A stretch of DNA of 64,000 bases. Origin: Sternotherus odoratus. Its lineage: Eukaryota; Chordata; Testudines; Kinosternidae. The notes under the pieces are model-generated. The model did not search any database, was not told where the DNA came from, and saw only the letters and a program-made list of their open reading frames with translations. Positions 10,980 to 22,780 of this stretch are shown in pieces (within the stretch, counting starts at the first letter, position 1; each line of letters begins with the position of its first letter). The DNA is taken from the NCBI GenBank assembly GCA_032164245.1, contig JAVMKO010000001.1:79915892-79979891 (forward strand). Direction: 5' to 3'. The translations under genes and the position numbers were made by a program.

Positions 10980-11964
10980 GAGACCAACACAGAAGGACAA
11001 TACAATGCACAGAAACCCAGAGGGAGAGTGTGAGTATACATGATGATGAGTGTACATTACATTTCATCTCACTGAGCATCATGAGATGACAAGGTGGATA
11101 ATGTGATGCCTTTTCACTGTACCATTACGTGCCATGACATAAATCACAATTCTTTGCCCCCAAAAAGCAGCTCCCCTTTTCAGGAGCTGGTGGGGCAGTA
11201 TATAGTACATGAGCAATTTTGACCCGGTTTCCTGTGATTTCAAATGGCAGCTGCAATATGTCCGGGGTGGGGGGGCAAAGTGAGGGAAGGTACTGTCATT
11301 GGAGGACCTTCCTTCTTCTGTTTCTTTATTTCTGTTTGCACTGACACAGTAAAGAGAGAGAGACAGATATTTGACAGAAGGTCAAATTCCGCTCTCAGTT
11401 GCACCAGTGAAACCTCAATAGTTTCAGTGAGTTTACAGATGAAAGCAGCATTTGGCAGAGAGACGTGTAAAAGTATCCACTTGATGATATGAGGCTAATA
11501 TTAATGGATCAAAGGATGGTGGCAAGTGGACCAAGAGTGTGCTCTGTATTGTATCTTCTGGGAGTCAAGAGAATTTATGCTTTGCAGTAAATTCTCAGTA
11601 TCTCACAGACCCAGGCCAAGGAATCAAGCAATTGAGTAAATAGGGTAGTATGTCACAGACAGGTTGGGATAAGGCTTCCCTGGGTCTAGCCTGAAAAGCG
11701 TAGTAGTTAGAACTTACCGTATGTTCTGGTCCAATATAATATCAACCCCTAGAAGTCAGGTGGAGACCGTCTGTTAGATTACATCTAATCTCTGTGCCAC
11801 AGAGCTGTCGACTATAGCGTACTATCCAGTTGTTTGTCTGGTGCAGTACAAAATGTCAGAAACTATTGAGCTTCTCTACTTCCCCTGGCAGGCTATTCCA
11901 CAGTCTGAGATATCACTGATCCTACAGAGCCCACACAATGGGCTTGTACTTGGTCACACCTAAT

Positions 11965-13126
11965 TAGGGTGACCAGACGTCCATTTTTAAAGGAGTTAAC
12001 AAAGTCCTGTGGCACCTTAAAGACTAACTATAAAGTTTTGAAGCATGAGCTTTCGTGGGCTAATACCCACTTCGTCGGATGCAAGCAGTAGAAGTCATGC
12101 TTCAAAACTTTATAGTTAGTCTTTAAGGTGCCACAGGACTTTGTTAACTCTGCTATTCCAGACTAACACGGCTACCACCCTGATTCATTTTTAAAGGGAC
12201 AGTCCTGTATTTAAGCCCTCCTGCAGGTGTCCCAAATTTTTCTTAAAAACAGGCAAATTGTCCTGTATTTTATGTCTCCTCCCGTCCATATTGGTGGGTC
12301 CTGCTGCTGGCCAGATCTCTGCTTGCCAGCCGCCCACCCATCAGCAGTGAGTGGCGGTGTCCAGTGGACAATGATGGAGGTAGGTGTGCAGGAATTGTGG
12401 TGGGGCAAAGATGCAACACATGGGGCCAGCCGCTCCCTGAGCTGGTCCATCAGTGCTGTAGCCCGAGGCCAGGAGGCGGCTGGGTTATGTTGGTAGCCAG
12501 CAGCAGCCTGGAGATGGTAGCTGCCTTGACAGCGTGCATGCAGGAAGGGACAAGCTGCTTCCAGCCACATGGGAATGGGGTTGGGGGGAAGAGAAGAGCT
12601 CTGCAAAGACACAGACCAGATCATCTCTTCCCTCCCTCCTGCTCCCCTGCGGCTGGAATCATCTCCCATCTCTTCCCTCCTGCACAGAGTGGAAAGGCTG
12701 CGACTGGCCACATTCTGGTGTGAACCCTGGCAGAAATCTGGGGAGGGGCGGCATGTGACCCTGCGAGCACCCATCCCATATGTTGCCTCGGGAAGACGCA
12801 GTGCCAGGTACCAGGACAGGCAGTTCCATCCCAGGAGCCCAGCCAGGCATGGAGGGTGGAGAGGGCCAGGCAGGGAGGGTCAGGTCAGTTGGTCACCCCC
12901 CATGTACAGGAATGAGTGTATGGCACCCCTCCCCAGGTGTACCCTAAAACCTTAAAGATAAGAAGGTAAATAAAAAGAATCCAACTATGCAGTATCTCTT
13001 TTTAACAGGGGCTCAGTTAATGATGTTAATTTGAACATTTGTACAACTGATTGACATTGAACTTGCTTGACTACAAGTAATTTTACCAGGTGTCCCATAT
13101 TCAGCACAGGGAAATATGATCACCGA
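11965..13126. mobile_element. hAT-type DNA transposon with a nested Penelope-like insertion
   Basis: The left end is TAGGGTGACCAGACGTCC and the right end is the imperfect inverse (GGAAATATGATCACCGA). An 8-bp duplication CACCTAAT flanks it (11957-11964 and 13127-13134). A 192-bp Penelope-like hairpin sits inside the left end at 11994-12185, so that insertion is younger. The remaining sequence of about 0.97 kb is shared with the truncated copy at 3923-4710. ORFs across 12.2-12.95 kb show no transposase signature. Confidence 0.85.
11994..12185 (-). mobile_element. Penelope-like non-autonomous hairpin element, 12 kb copy
   Basis: Two 55-bp arms (11994-12048 and 12095-12149) are perfect reverse complements around a 46-bp loop. 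A single-sided tail follows (CTGCTATTCCAGACTAACAC, continuing GGCTACC). A 12-bp duplication CATTTTTAAAGG flanks it (11982-11993 and 12186-12197). That length suits target-primed retrotransposition rather than cut-and-paste transposition. The loop carries the hammerhead-like motif on the minus strand (12043-12082). Family assignment rests on the 44.7 kb copy. Confidence 0.82.
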
Positions 13127-13299
13127 CACCTAATACAAGACAAAACATCCCATTATGAAGCCGAAAAATGATAGTCTCTCTTGACACAGCTTGATAAGTC
13201 AGCCTCTAAAATTCTGCATTCGATGTTTGGCACTTGATGCCGAGAAGAGGGCAGAGGAAGAGGAAGATGTCAGCAACTTGGAGGAAGCAACCAAAATTA

Positions 13300-13680
13300 T
13301 TGGAGATGGGAATGAGTGACCAAAGAGGGAAGATTAAAATAGCTGAGCACATAACAGACACAAGTATCTGAAAGGTGTTGCTTTTAAGGAAGGCGAGGAC
13401 TTGTTCAGTGTGGGTGTCACTAGGATCAATAGGATGGAATTGAGCAAAGGATAAACTTCACCTGAATCTTCAGAAGCATTCCCTAAGGGAAAGATTTCTT
13501 AGCCTATGGAACAGTCTCCCAAGGGAAGTAGTGGAAGCCCTAGTAAGTTGGCACTTTTAGATAGGATTGGACAAAGCACTAGAAAATAAACTGTATGGGG
13601 AATATTTTGCAGTAGTAGGTGAGGGGGGTTGGACAAGATATGCCCTAATATGTCTCTTCTAATTGTGATTTCTACATTTT
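13300..13680 (+). mobile_element. Decayed CR1-type LINE 3' end
   Basis: The text is a degraded CR1 3' region: a block around CAGTCTCCCAAGGGAAGTAG, then GATAGGATTGGACAAAGCAC, then GGTTGGACAAGATATGCCCT near its end. This order of motifs recurs in other CR1-like remnants of the window (18.3, 19.2, 48.6 and 61.9 kb). No reverse-transcriptase frame survives here. Confidence 0.65.
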
Positions 13681-16600
13681 TCCATCAGATTGTGGTGCCG
13701 GGTTGTGTCTCTGCACCTCACCTTCCAGTTTTATTTCCTTTCTCAGCTAAGATTTTTTTTTAAAGATAAAAATTGTTTTGTGTGTGTGGGAGGGGGATAA
13801 GGTGGGGAAAGGGTCCATTGGTGGGATATGTCATGTCAGAAGTCTTTCTTTGGGACTGACAGAGCTCTTGGCACTGAATCAGGCATAGAAAAAGAGATGT
13901 TCCCTGCCCTCAGGAGCTTAGTCTCAATAGACAGACAAAACCAAAGGCACTGGGAGACTCCTAGGAAGGTTCTGTCTTAGAGCATCTATCTTAAGCACAT
14001 TAAGCGACAGTCTTTTTATTGACATGGGTTAACATTTGCAGGTTTTGCCGGAGAAGTGAGTTTGGGGAGGGATTTGAAAGAAGATTATTAATATAATCTG
14101 GATGCTGTCAGTGTGGCTGGCAGACATAACAGGATTTATTGGCGCTTTAAAAACCACTATTAAGTAGTTTCATTCTTAATTGTTTTTAAAGTGATTTAGC
14201 TGTGGTGAGACAGTCTGGCTTGATAATCCTGGAGGCTGGACTCCCCTATCCCCAAAGAACAGGGGCACAACAGACAGAAGCAGGAACACTTCCCAGGCAC
14301 ACTGTGCACCCAGCTCGCTCTGGAGAGACCCCTACCAGCTGAGGGTATCCTTGGGCCTTTCAGTCGCCAGCCTTCCTGCTGAGACTGCAGATGGAGATGG
14401 GAAGAACAGAGTCAGTTGGGTTGGATTTGTCTGTGGAACGTGGACACTTGTCCACTAGAGAAAAGAATGGGTTTCCTAACTCATTTCACATAGGCCATCA
14501 CAGCCATCTCAGATGGGAACAACTCTACCAACCTCAGGCTAAATTCAAACAGGTGCCTAGAGAGAAAAGCTTCTATAACCAATTGCTTAATCCCATCCGC
14601 CGCTCAGTCTGCCAAGCAAGTCTTCCTTTCTTCTTCCTGAGCAGTATGTTTTTCTCATTTTCTCACGTTCTCTCCATGTCTCTGTCGATACGCACACATA
14701 CCTGTGCTTGGGCATCTATTCTTGGCTTGCAACGCCAGTGATGTCAGAGGCACCAGTGAAATTATTTTAATTTCAGCCCCAAACATAAGAGAGAACAATT
14801 AACCTTCATCCAATTTGTTGCTTTCAGTCTGTGGAGCCTTCTCCACTCCTACATCGATCTGAGATAGGTAAAGGAGGAAGAGAAACAGACAGGCCAATCT
14901 AGAGTTTTTACAAGGGAACTAATCCTTATTAAACCACAATAATAATCTACACTAATCACCCAGTAACTGCCATGGCATTGTTGTGAACTGTAATGTTTTG
15001 GCCCACTATATAAATTACTACCGTACCTTTGTCTAAGGGAATCTGCTGTGGAGAGAAACAGGCACATCCATCCCATTTCAGTTCATGGCAAAGCAGAGAC
15101 ATTGGGCCTCTAACCAGGAAAAAAAAAGACACTAGTTGGAAAAAGGCTATGATGTCACATCTGGTCCACTCTCCACCCCCTCCTCCACTGTAAGGTGGTT
15201 TTCTATGGTACATCCCTTGTGGCTTTGGTGAATTTTAAGTGACTTCAGCAGCAGGGCTTGCTACCTCTTCCCCTGAGAGAGGGGTCCGCAGCCTAACAAG
15301 CCTCTCTGAAAGGAGTGGTTTCTTGTCATTCATGTGGAGGAGTGTACGGTGGCAGTGCCCAGCCTCAGGCTGCAGAGTAGTTGTAGAAAGGCTGTGCTCA
15401 GGCTAATGCAGTCCTAAAGCTGCAGTAGCACCTATGACCATCTCTATGGGGGAGAGGAGGAAGTGAGGATTGATGGGGGAATCCTGCCTATGTGTACAGT
15501 GCCTAGCACGATGGAGCCCTAGTCTCAGCTGGAGCCTCTTAGGTCCTACTGTAATAACAAGAATTCTCCAGCCCTGTTTCTTCCACAAATCACTTCCATC
15601 CCACGTGCCCCCTGCATGCCAGTGTGCATGGGTCCCCACAAAGCTGAGCTCTCTTGATGGACCTCTGCGACACCCCCTTGCACAGTGGAACCATAATGAG
15701 GTTGCTTCCAGAAGAGTCTCTGCAAAGACAGGAGCAGGACTGGTTCCATAGCTCGCAACCTTATGCAATCCAGATTGAGAGGTTTCCCATGAGTATACGA
15801 GGCTTTAGTCCTTGGTCCTGTCCTCTTTATCTTAGCAGTTAAGGTGAACATATTGGAGGTCAGTTAGGGGAGGGGGGAGATTTTAACAAAAGCAGTGGGG
15901 ACAGATTTTGTAATGCATTAGGAAAATGAGGGGCTTTGATCTCCTTATATAAATGAAAGTGCATTTGCTTGACAATGAATAAAAACCAATCAAGTCCCAG
16001 ATTCACAGACTCACAGATTGCCAAGGTGTTGGCTCCCCTCCCTCCGACTCCAGACGTTGACATTTAGCGTGATTAATATTAACTGGCAAATTTCAATCTT
16101 TTCGTTGGCTTGGCAGTGCAGAAGCATAACAAAGCCCCCACTGCCCACCCCCTTGCTGCCATCGCTTTGGCAGATGGGAAGCGCTGAGCTCAAGGAACAG
16201 CTTTTCAGAATTTGTTCCGTACATTCCCTCCTCCCAAAAGGTCAGTGGTAAATAACATGGGTGCAGCAGTTGCGGCGTTGAAGTAATTTGGTTTGAGGGG
16301 AAAGGTGCTAGATTGGCAGCCCTGGAAACTGAGATCTCCAGCACAGGCACAGCTCAGCCAGTGGCCGTGAAAATTTCCAGTATCTCAATGCTGACTCTAG
16401 GGGAAGCCCTTTCCGTTTGATGCAGGGAGTTCAGTCTCTAGGGCCCTGTCAATCCTGGGCCTCTCTGGTGAGCTGGGCAATTAGCCCGTGATGGGATGAT
16501 GGTTTTGTGCTGTGAAAATCTGTCCCACAAGGAACAGGATTGAAACGCCCGTCAGCTAATTCTGCACAAGCCACTGAACACGTCAGGAGGTATTTATTTC

Positions 16601-18224
16601 CTGGTCCACTGGCTTGGGACCAGACTGGAACGGCTGACCTGGAGGTGAAAGGCTGCGTGGACCATTCACCATCCAATTGTCTGGCAAATACATTTTCGTC
16701 TCCTCCCCCAAAGAGTGAGGCTAACAGGACAGTTCCAGGGAGCGCTGTGAATGATGTCCTCGTACTCTGGAAACCTCCTGTCTTGGTCCCACCTGGGCCA
16801 AGCAGAGTCCTTATAGGATGGGCCAGACAGCTCCTACTAGACAATCCCAGCTGCTCTTCACCCTCTCCTAGGAGATGAGTTAACCCTGAGGAGCCTGTCC
16901 AAAAATCATGCTCCTTGCTGACAACCCCAGGCATGAGCCAAGTTGTGAGGTGCAGGAGCCCTTGCTGGCGCCTCCAAATGGAGCACAAACCTTCCCATCT
17001 GCTTGACCCCCCCCCCCATCTCCATGTGAAAGGTGATCTAGAGCAGAACCCCCTCTAGCACTCCTGGGGACAAGCACCTTCATCCAAAACCCCGACCAGC
17101 TTCTGAAATCTTCCCTCCCTCCCCTCCAGAGACAAACCCCCTCCCAGCTGCCAAAACCTTACACTCTGCTCCATGGTGACAGTTTTCACTGTCTCCTGCC
17201 CAGTTGCCAAGTCCTTCCCACCTGCCCCTGATTTCTGTTGCTTTCTAAAGTTGTCTGGGGCTCCATGGGTTGGATTTTGCACCGGCCCTTGCAAGGGTTG
17301 GTTGAGGTTCTCTGCTAGGGAAATGGGATGACATTCCTACTGTCTCTTTCAGTCAGCACACAGGGAAAGTGGTGACAAGTGGGCAGGTTACACTGGCTCG
17401 TCATCCCATATGCAGGCAGTGCCAGAGCCAATACTGCAGTCTGATTCTTCTCAGATTGGATGCAAGGGCATCTTTGTGGCCCATCCAGGAGTCAGGGGAG
17501 GAAGGGAGAGGAACAGATACACTGAGATAGAGAGATCAATACAGGAAGAGAGAGAAAAGGCAGGGGAGAGAGACAAAAATAATTAGAGGGAGAATGGGGT
17601 ATGAAGGGAGCTAGTCAGCTAGAGAAAGAGAGAAAAGTTTCAGAGAGAGAAATGGAGGAAGCTGCCAGAAGAAAGCAAAGACGTTACAGAGAAAGAAATG
17701 AAAGAAGGGGGAAAAAAACAAAAGGCAGCCAGTCAGAGGGAACGTGGGAGAAAACAAATCTTTATTGATCAATGGAGGGCAGATTGTCATGATGCTAACA
17801 AGGGTGACAAGAGCTATAGTCCTCTTTTCTATTAACAGATGGAGCTGAACACGAAAACAGGGACATGGAATTTAAATCCAGAGCTAGAACAATCAAAGGG
17901 GGTAGCAGACAATATCTCTGCAGCCTTTGTAATATCCAAGTGCCTAAATGGATTAGAAAAACCCTCAAAATCTGCAGCAACAGAAATAGTAAATCAATCA
18001 ATCAATCAATAAAAGCTAAAACCAACAGGGAGCACAAGTAAATAACCCCACCAAAACAAAGCAGGGCATACCACACACCCACCTGATCATAAATGATTCC
18101 TCTCATGGGCATGTAAATGACTCATTCAGCGTTCCCTCCTCTCCATCCATCCCCCTTCCCTGCTGTTCCTCTCCTCAGCTTTCTCTTCTCCTTTCTGTAT
18201 CTTTATCAATGTGTCATTTCCCCC

Positions 18225-18545
18225 CCCACAAAAAGCACCATGTGCCCAATGGGGAGTAACTAGAAGTAATGGCACAAAACTGAGCAAAAGGGAAATGTGG
18301 CTGGAGATCAGGAAATGTCTTCCTAACAGTGAGAACTTCAAAGGCTGTAGAATAGTCTCCCAAGGAAAGTTGTGGGAGTCCTGTCGTTTGGGACAATTAA
18401 AGCTAGAATGGAAATACCACCAGGGAATAGATTTTAGAAGACAGTCCTGCATTGGCCGGCGGCCGGGGGTGGAACTAGACAGCATAATAGATCTCTTTCA
18501 TCTTCAGTGCTTACAATTCTATGATTGTAATTGGAATTAAAGCAT
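18225..18545 (+). mobile_element. Decayed CR1/L2-type LINE 3' end
   Basis: It contains GAAATGTCTTCCTAACAGTG, then an AGAATAGTCTCCCAAGGAAA block, and ends with a CTTACAATTCTATGATTGTA-like terminus. This matches the order of motifs in CR1/L2 3' regions. It is a short, strongly diverged remnant. Confidence 0.55.
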
Positions 18546-19144
18546 CTTTTGCCCTGAAGGAAGCCAGGATAGAGAAGTACTCAGCAGGCAGTTGACTAAA
18601 GAGAGAATTCACCCCCCTCTAACCATCACCTCTTTGCTGATGGAGCATTTTCTTGTTAATCATCTGTATTTTAAAAGTATGTTCTATGCCTCATTTTACC
18701 CCCAGTGGGGATGTTTTTTCCCTTGATAGAATAACCAGAGAAGTGATGTCGTTTGTGATGTTTTTTAAAATGATGATTATTCAAAAAGAGGTTCCATTGT
18801 CACTGACTTAGCTGAAAAAAGGCCAGCAGAGGCAGCTGATCTTCTCCCACCTGCCAGGTTGCTTGGAAGTCCATCTCTCTGCACGAGTCTTTGCCTGACA
18901 GTCCTGGAATTGTTACTCTATTATTAATGCAAAGAAGATGAGAAAGTCAGATGTTCACCAGTAGCCCTCCCTGCTTTATCTCAGGAGACAGATTGTGTGG
19001 AATATGCCTTCCTTCTCCTAGACCATCCCAGTTCACCATTCCAAAGAAAAGAGACATACCCAACATGCTGAAGGGCAAGACTCCATCCTGATTTCTGATC
19101 TGAGAGGAGACAGATATTTGACCTAGCAGAACAAGGCCTAGCAA

Positions 19145-19420
19145 GACCCAGTGGTTGGAGAATGAAGACAGACAAATTTAGACTAGAAATAAGGTCCATA
19201 TTTTTAACAAAGAGGGTAATAAACCAGTGAATAAATGTGGTGGATTCTCCATCCCATGAAGTCTTTAAATCAAGACTGGATATCTTTCAAATGAAAGTTA
19301 TGAGCTTGATTCAGGAATTACTGGATGAGATTCTCTGGCTGTGGTTTGCAGGAGGTCATACTATTTAACCATGAAGGTTCCTCCTGGCCTTAAACTCAAT
19401 TGATCTAATGATCAACTAAG
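19145..19420 (+). mobile_element. Decayed CR1-type LINE 3' end
   Basis: The sequence includes GACAAATTTAGACTAGAAAT, GGTGGATTCTCCATCCCATG and TTTAAATCAAGACTGGATAT, the usual order in the 3' part of CR1 elements. Near-equivalent text occurs at 40.2-40.43 and 61.77-61.95 kb. Confidence 0.65.
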
Positions 19421-20729
19421 GTGACCTGCAAAATTTAATATTAAAAGGAGCTTGTGCCCTTTCTTTGCTTCTTTTGCCTCAGCACTGGTTGCCAAATTTC
19501 TGACGAATCATTTTTTTCATCAGAATTTGCTGATTTGCCAAGTCAAAATGTTTTGCCAGGTAGATTTCAAAACTGCCTCATTTCCCATCAGATTGCCCCC
19601 TCCTGGCTCCTCAGCAGCCTGCCTGCTGGACTTCCCAGGGCCGAGGACCCCAGTACTTCGTGGGTCTGCAGCTTCAGGGTAGCCCACCAGACTGCCTTGG
19701 GGCGGGGAAGCCCAGGGATTCCAGCATCCATGACTCCATGACAGCACACAGGACAGACTACCCCGGGCTGGGGCTTCATTTGCAAAGAATTTCAAAATGT
19801 TAGGTTTTCATTCCTAATTGGAACTAAACCAGATTTCAGAGTATCGAAATCCCGTGCAGAAGGGGATTCCCTTCCTCCACCCAGCTCTACTGATGATAAA
19901 TAAAGAAGGCCTGAAAGGTGTGAGAGAGGTTTCTGCTTGTTTGTTTACATTAAAAATTCAGGTCTTGTCTGCCCTGGAAAACTCTTGAACTAGTGACGTC
20001 ACACAGCCAGTAAAGAGGGGGAGATTTTAGTCAGACTGTTTGGACCAGACCATCAGCTGAAGTGCTGGCTCTGTAATTTTAGTTTGTTTATCTGGAGACC
20101 TCCATCACTCCTATGACTAATGAAAACTTTGATGAAGGAACATCATCACCACCCAACACTTCAGTCAGGGTCTGAGAGCGCCCAACAGACATGATCTGAG
20201 ACCCACACAAGCTCCTGCAACAAAACCTGGAAAGGGGGCAGAGCATGCGGAACACTGATCTGCCTTGTGTGGATTAACTACATGAAGAGACTGTTCTAAC
20301 CACCACTAACTGAAGAGAACAGGAGTGACGAAATGCAACATGTACCTGGGGACACTAGTGAGAGCTTAGAGAAGAGCTGGTAGGAGAAGGAGGTAGCAGT
20401 GCTGTTCCATTTATATAGGTTTGCTTGAATGGAGTCCACTTTAACTCTACAGCTTGTTTGCTTCTTTCAGTCAAATTACCAGAGCTGCTTTGTCTTAAAT
20501 TTCCGGGCATGCTAATGAGTTATTTTGTTGTTGCTTAGCTTGAATCGCTCCCATTCCAAGTCTGTGATTCCCTTGGGATGCCAGCAGTGGGAAGGCTGCA
20601 TGCAAGACAAACCCAGATAGGGTCTCCTACCAGTTTAAACCTTTCAGTACTCCTAGAGACAGAGGGCCTGACTCTCCTCTCCCTCACACCGGCTTTACGC
20701 CAGCGTGACTCCACTGAGCTCCGCGGCAG

Positions 20730-20846
20730 GAATTTAAAGGAACAAAATCATTCTGAGTCATTTGGTTGATGAAGTGGAAAATTCCACACACACACACAAA
20801 AATTAAAACAAATTCATTTCATTCAAAAGATGTATGGAAAATAATT
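20730..20846. repeat. 117-bp direct duplication, copy A
   Basis: This 117-bp block recurs at 22336-22452 with one visible difference (A versus G inside the CA run). Copy A interrupts a fragment beginning GAGGGCCTGACTCTCCTCTC, the same repeat family as a palindromic copy near 33.58-33.69 kb. No inverted ends or target duplication could be assigned. Confidence 0.85.
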
Positions 20847-21292
20847 TGCACCAATGTAAGGGAAATCAGAACTAAGCCTGGAATCTTCTGTGCCTGTTGA
20901 TCAAGCTGAATAGACTTCTCTTGAATCCTGAGAGAACTGTTCTCATGTTAGCCAATGGGGCCTCTGCAGGAGTGCAGGAACCCCCTTCCCCTGAGCCAGA
21001 GGTCTAGGTCGGGAATCCAGCTGGGATCTCTCTCTGGCCCTGCACTGCAATGTATGTCACCCTTATAGAAATGTAATTGCTGATAGAGAGATTAGATAGA
21101 TAAATAGGGCACAAGTCAAACAACACATCTGTCTCTCCAAGTGTCAGCTCTTCACACAGCTGTCCAGGGGACCTCGGTTTAATTCCCAGCTCCGGTCTTT
21201 GTTCCACAGGCTGGAAATACTATCTTCTTATCCCCCAGTGCAGGGAAAGGGCCTCATGTCCCCTTCACAGCCAGTCCCCCTCTGGCCAGTAA

Positions 21293-21627
21293 AGGGTATG
21301 TCTACACAGCAAAAAAAAAAAAAAAAAAAAAAAGACCCACAGAAGCGAGACTCAGAGCCCGGGTCAACGGATTCGGGCTCACGAGGCTCAGCTGGTGGGG
21401 CTAAAAACAGCAGCGTCACTGTTCGTGCTCCGGCTTGAGCCGGGGCTCTGAAAAACGGCGACTGGGGAGGGTCTCAGAGCCTGAGCTCCAGCCTGAGCCT
21501 GAACATCTACACTGCTACTTTTAGCCCCGCGGCATGAGCCCCATGAGCCCAAGTCAGCTGATCCAGGCTCAGAGATTTGCAGCCCCCGGGGGGCAGGGGA
21601 AGGTTTGCTGTGTTGATCTATTCCAGG
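21293..21627. mobile_element. Foldback MITE-like palindrome of about 0.33 kb
   Basis: It starts AGGGTATGTCTACACAGCAA and ends with the imperfect inverse ...TTTGCTGTGTTGATCTA. The interior halves (GACTCAGAGCCCGGGTCAAC / GTCAGCTGATCCAGGCTC, and CAGCAGCGTCACTGTTCGTG / CTGAACATCTACACTGCTAC) are also approximate reverse complements. A poly(A) run at 21310-21332 has expanded inside the left arm. Superfamily is uncertain. Confidence 0.6.
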
Positions 21628-22335
21628 AAGCAGAGATAAAGGATGTTGGGGATCCTCAGGGCATTGGCAAGGAAATAGAGACTGTCCTGTGACTTGGGAT
21701 GAATTTACACTGGCATTGGATTCTAGAGTCCAAGCAACGATGGATTTCAACAAGTCCATGCGTTCTACTCATATACTGGTGTCTACTAGCCACACTTCTG
21801 AGCCCCAGTGTTCCTCCTCTGGGTGCGGGAGGGGTGGAGCACAGAATGGAGCTAGCCTGGGTGTGGCCTGCCCTGGGTGTGAGTAGACATGCTTGGCTTA
21901 GAGGGCACTGCTAGAGATCCCCATTTGGATTCTGGGAAATACCAGTTGTTCCCAGCTAGGGAACCGGAAGTGCTGCTGGCAGTGATAATAGGAATCAGTT
22001 GGAAATCCACTTTCCCTGGCCTTTGCAGAAGCTTCTAGGCTGTGAGAACACAGGAAATCGCCGCCCTGTGACAGTTTCCAATGAAGCAAAGCAGGAAATG
22101 GAGAATTGTCTCTGGCTCCCTTTCCTAGCCCACGTGGTGGTGAGGTGCCCATTGGCAGTGCAGCCTGGGCTCAGAACAGTTTTCAGTAGAACAGCCTGAA
22201 GGCCCATCAGTTTCCTTAACATCTAAGCAGGGTGGAAGGAAAATAACTTGTTTAAAAGTTTTTTTCTGTTGATGGCAAATGGATTTTTGAACAGTGTGAA
22301 AAATGTGTTTGGAATGTTTCCGTTTTCCCACTAAA

Positions 22336-22452
22336 GAATTTAAAGGAACAAAATCATTCTGAGTCATTTGGTTGATGAAGTGGAAAATTCCACACACACG
22401 CACAAAAATTAAAACAAATTCATTTCATTCAAAAGATGTATGGAAAATAATT
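22336..22452. repeat. 117-bp direct duplication, copy B
   Basis: Second copy of the block at 20730-20846, in the same orientation, about 1.6 kb away and differing at one base. It is followed directly by a short T run and has no visible relation to the MIR copy just downstream. Confidence 0.85.
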
Positions 22453-22570
22453 CCCTTTTTTTAACCATTGAAACTCTACATTGACCATTAGCATTCAGTT
22501 TCTAGCCTTTAGGGCTGTGGAAGAGACTGTCAGAACACAGACCCAATACAGTCTGGAGAGAAATGATAAT

Positions 22571-22780
22571 GCTATGTATAGGGAGGTGGTGTGGCCTAGT
22601 GGTTAGAGCACTGGACAGAGACTTAGGATACCTGGGTTCTCTTCCCAGCTCTCCCATTGGCCTGCTGGGTAACTTTGGTAAATCACTTCACTGCTCTGTG
22701 CCTCTGTTTCCCCATCTGTAAAATGGGGACAGTCTTGTAAAGTGCTTTGAGATCTACTGATGAAGAGCGTAAGACATTGC
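22571..22780 (+). mobile_element. MIR-type CORE-SINE, nearly full length
   Basis: The tRNA-like head shows an A box (TGGCCTAGTGGTTAGAGCAC) and a B-box-like GGGTTCTCTTCCC. The MIR core and tail follow: GTAACTTTGGTAAATCACTT, CTGTGCCTCTGTTTCCCCAT, CTGTAAAATGGGGACAG and TAAAGTGCTTTGAGAT. It is one of the better preserved ancient SINEs in the window. Confidence 0.85.

Noticed and set aside
10590..11057. ORFs with alternating Arg-Glu or Ser-Leu peptides
   Set aside because: Translation of a CT/GA microsatellite.
12211..12955. ORFs on both strands around 12.2-12.95 kb
   Set aside because: Inside the hAT element 11965-13126; no transposase motif and not preserved in the sister copy at 4 kb.
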